Below, piece by piece: positions 23,488-25,339 of a DNA stretch of 25,339 bases. Below the pieces are notes generated by a model. That model saw only the letters and a list, made by a program, of their open reading frames with translations, had not been told where the DNA came from and did no database searches. The DNA lies in NCBI RefSeq assembly GCF_945952095.1, contig NZ_CAMFHL010000084.1, forward strand, positions 1-25,339. Reading direction: 5' to 3'. Every line of letters starts with the position of its first letter. Within the stretch, counting starts at the first letter, position 1. The translations under genes and the position numbers were made by a program. The stretch is from an uncultured Arsenicibacter sp. GTDB lineage: Bacteria > Bacteroidota > Bacteroidia > Cytophagales > Spirosomataceae.

Positions 23488-23523
23488 GGCCTGCGGGTCG
23501 GCCCGCGTAGTTGAATACAACAG

Positions 23524-25339
23524 ATGCGGTTTATGAAACGTGTTTACCTGCTTTTGCTCGCAAGCTGGCTGGCTGGCTCAATGGCCTTCGCACAAGCCAT
23601 TAAACTTTCCGAAAATCCCGACCAGTTCCTGACTGATCTCCAGAAACTGATGGCCACCGGCGGGCCTGTGGCCGCAAAGGCCCAGAAGGATCTGGAGTCG
23701 CTTTGGGCCGACAACCGGTTAAGTCAGCCGCAAAAAGAGCGGATTATCGCGTTAAGCCGGAAAATGAACACAAAGCGCTACCAGCCGGCGACCCATTTCG
23801 CCCCGTTTTTTCAGGCGCTTTATCATGCGTTGTATACCCAGAAAAACGTCTCGCCGCCCGATATTGATAACCTGATTCTGGTGGCCGAAAAGCAGTTCGA
23901 CGCCAACGATCCTAAGGCTTTTACGCGGGTAATGGAAACGGCGCGGCTGTTTCTGGAACGGCGGTTATTCTACAGCAGCAACTACAACAAGCTCTATGCA
24001 GAGGGTGGTACGTTCAGCTTCCGGTACATTGAGGCGAACGCCACGGCACCGGCCAATGGTACCGTTACCGACCCGCTGACCAATACCGGTTCGGCCGCTA
24101 CGCGCGTGCTGGACGATGACGGTTGGGGTACCCCGCCCAGTCAGCGAGATACGACCCAGCCTAAACAGTACGGCAATGTGTTTATTCCGCAAAAACGGGC
24201 GCTTCCGGCCGTAACAGGTCCGGTGCTGACGGTGAAGGAGGTCTTTCTGGCCATTGTTGCCAACGGCGATTCGGTTATTGTGTCGAATACCGGCGGTGAT
24301 CTGCTGCTGAAAGACGGGGTATTTGTCGGAAAAGACGGTAAGCTGACATGGGACATTGCCGGTCGTTCGGATATTTCGGTGACCCTGGCCGACTATGCAA
24401 TGGTAACCATGAACCCGCGCTTGTCAGCCGACGATGTGACGCTGAATTTTGACAAGGCAAAACCCATCAAAGGTGTACTGGAATACGTGAGTAAAAAACG
24501 GGTTGCCGGTCAGGCCGCCCAGTATCCGCGGTTTGTGTCGTGGCAGAACAACGTAACCATTCCCGACCTTGGTCCTGATATTGAGTACCGGGGGGGGCTT
24601 GCCTTGATCGGTGTACAGGTGGTCGGGGCGTCGGCCAGCGGGCAGCCGGCGGTACTGCTGGTAAAACATGCCGGTAAACCTGCTTTTAAAGCGAGCAGCC
24701 GCCGGTTCGAATTCAGCGACTCGCTCATTACAGGGAATGCCGTACAGTTTGTCGGCTACATTCAGCCGGCCGATTCGGTTACGCACCCGGCCGTGCAGTT
24801 TAAGTATTCGAAACCGCAGAAAATTGCGTGGCTGAACCGCGTTGACCGGACAGGTTACGGGCAGGTTCCGTTTGCCGATTCATACCATAAATTCTACATT
24901 CAGCCGGAGGTAGTACGCTGGGATCTTGGTCGCCAGAAGGTTGACTTTTACCAGGTTGGGGCCAAACGTGAGGTGCCGGTGCGCTTCGAATCCTATGATT
25001 ACTTCCATCCGCAGCGCTATTCCGACCTGTCGGTAGATTACGGCTACCACCCGCTGCAGCTGATCGGTAACTACATTACCGTTAAGAAAACGCAGAGCTT
25101 CTTCCCTGAGGATATTGCACAGTTTGCCAAAGTGAACCCGGGCACAATGGCCGGTACGCTGGACCGAATGGTGCAGGAGGGGTATATCGACCGGGAAGCC
25201 AACGGAATGATGCACCTGAGCCGCAAAGGCATATTGTATGTATTGGCCTACAACGACAAAAAAGATTACGATAACTTCCAGGTTCAGTCGTACTTCAACT
25301 CAAACGATAGTGTTAAGAATGCGACGATTAACCTGAACG
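23524..25339 (+). CDS. Large secreted protein of unknown function (5' part, runs off the window)
   Basis: The frame is open for 605 codons from ATG 23524 to the window end without a stop. The N terminus MRFMKRVYLLLLASWLAGSM with cut near AFAQ is a signal peptide; ATG 23533 would do equally well. A helical region follows, with DQFLTDLQKLMATGGPVAAK, LESLWADNRLSQPQKERIIA, HFAPFFQALYHAL and ETARLFLERRLFYSSNYNKL. Then comes GGTFSFRYIEA, an unstructured Pro/Thr-rich stretch (about residues 173-225), and a long beta-rich part with no motif I can name, including PEDIAQFAKVNPGTMAGTLD. I recall similar large proteins of about 1,500 residues being widespread in Cytophagales but uncharacterised; this is from memory. 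Export to the periplasm or cell surface is the only role that can be supported. Confidence 0.8.
   Translation, partial: MRFMKRVYLLLLASWLAGSMAFAQAIKLSENPDQFLTDLQKLMATGGPVAAKAQKDLESLWADNRLSQPQKERIIALSRKMNTKRYQPATHFAPFFQALYHALYTQKNVSPPDIDNLILVAEKQFDANDPKAFTRVMETARLFLERRLFYSSNYNKLYAEGGTFSFRYIEANATAPANGTVTDPLTNTGSAATRVLDDDGWGTPPSQRDTTQPKQYGNVFIPQKRALPAVTGPVLTVKEVFLAIVANGDSVIVSNTGGDLLLKDGVFVGKDGKLTWDIAGRSDISVTLADYAMVTMNPRLSADDVTLNFDKAKPIKGVLEYVSKKRVAGQAAQYPRFVSWQNNVTIPDLGPDIEYRGGLALIGVQVVGASASGQPAVLLVKHAGKPAFKASSRRFEFSDSLITGNAVQFVGYIQPADSVTHPAVQFKYSKPQKIAWLNRVDRTGYGQVPFADSYHKFYIQPEVVRWDLGRQKVDFYQVGAKREVPVRFESYDYFHPQRYSDLSVDYGYHPLQLIGNYITVKKTQSFFPEDIAQFAKVNPGTMAGTLDRMVQEGYIDREANGMMHLSRKGILYVLAYNDKKDYDNFQVQSYFNSNDSVKNATINLN

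Overview
The window looks like chromosomal DNA of a Bacteroidota bacterium of the order Cytophagales, most like Spirosoma and its relatives. This placement is my inference from protein types and signals; no search was run. The supporting signs are a type IX secretion (T9SS) sorting domain on a cellulase, a TonB-dependent receptor with an N-terminal carboxypeptidase-regulatory-like domain, acidic residues just after lipoprotein cysteines, an S46 dipeptidyl-peptidase, a DUF2490 barrel protein, and one promoter of the Bacteroidota form TTG-N17-TAnnTTTG. I see no rRNA, tRNA or CRISPR array.

Left part (1-5973): three same-strand paralogues (A, cut by the window edge; B; C) encode secreted proteins. 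B and C show a signal peptide, many 16-17-residue Asn/Gly-rich repeats, a conserved tail domain and a C-terminal coiled coil; only the tail of A is visible. The 3' ends of A and C are nearly identical over about 549 bp, while B is AT-richer and diverged. An IS4-type insertion sequence with 23-bp inverted ends sits between B and C. Its transposase carries the YREK signature but is frameshifted near the C terminus.

Middle part (5980-14554): a cytoplasmic M14-type zinc carboxypeptidase follows almost immediately after a strong terminator hairpin. Next comes a module with its own promoter: a TonB-dependent receptor, then a lipoprotein with an IPT/TIG domain and a right-handed beta-helix-like domain, a terminator, and a second lipoprotein with the same C-terminal domain but a different N-terminal domain. 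This resembles a SusC/SusD arrangement in which a beta-helix lipoprotein takes the SusD place. A small two-helix membrane protein lies convergent to the second lipoprotein and overlaps its stop codon.

Right part (14695-25339): a T9SS-exported GH5 endoglucanase with alternating Ig-like and PKD-like modules; a GH37 trehalase starting at a TTG just behind a terminator; a DUF2490 outer-membrane barrel protein on the other strand, ending base-to-base against the trehalase; an S46 dipeptidyl-peptidase with the DPP7-type glycine; prmA; and the first 605 codons of a large secreted protein of unknown function. The theme from about 7.5 to 20 kb is surface capture and breakdown of glucans and glucose disaccharides, with peptide breakdown alongside, but which ligand the receptor takes is not shown by the sequence.
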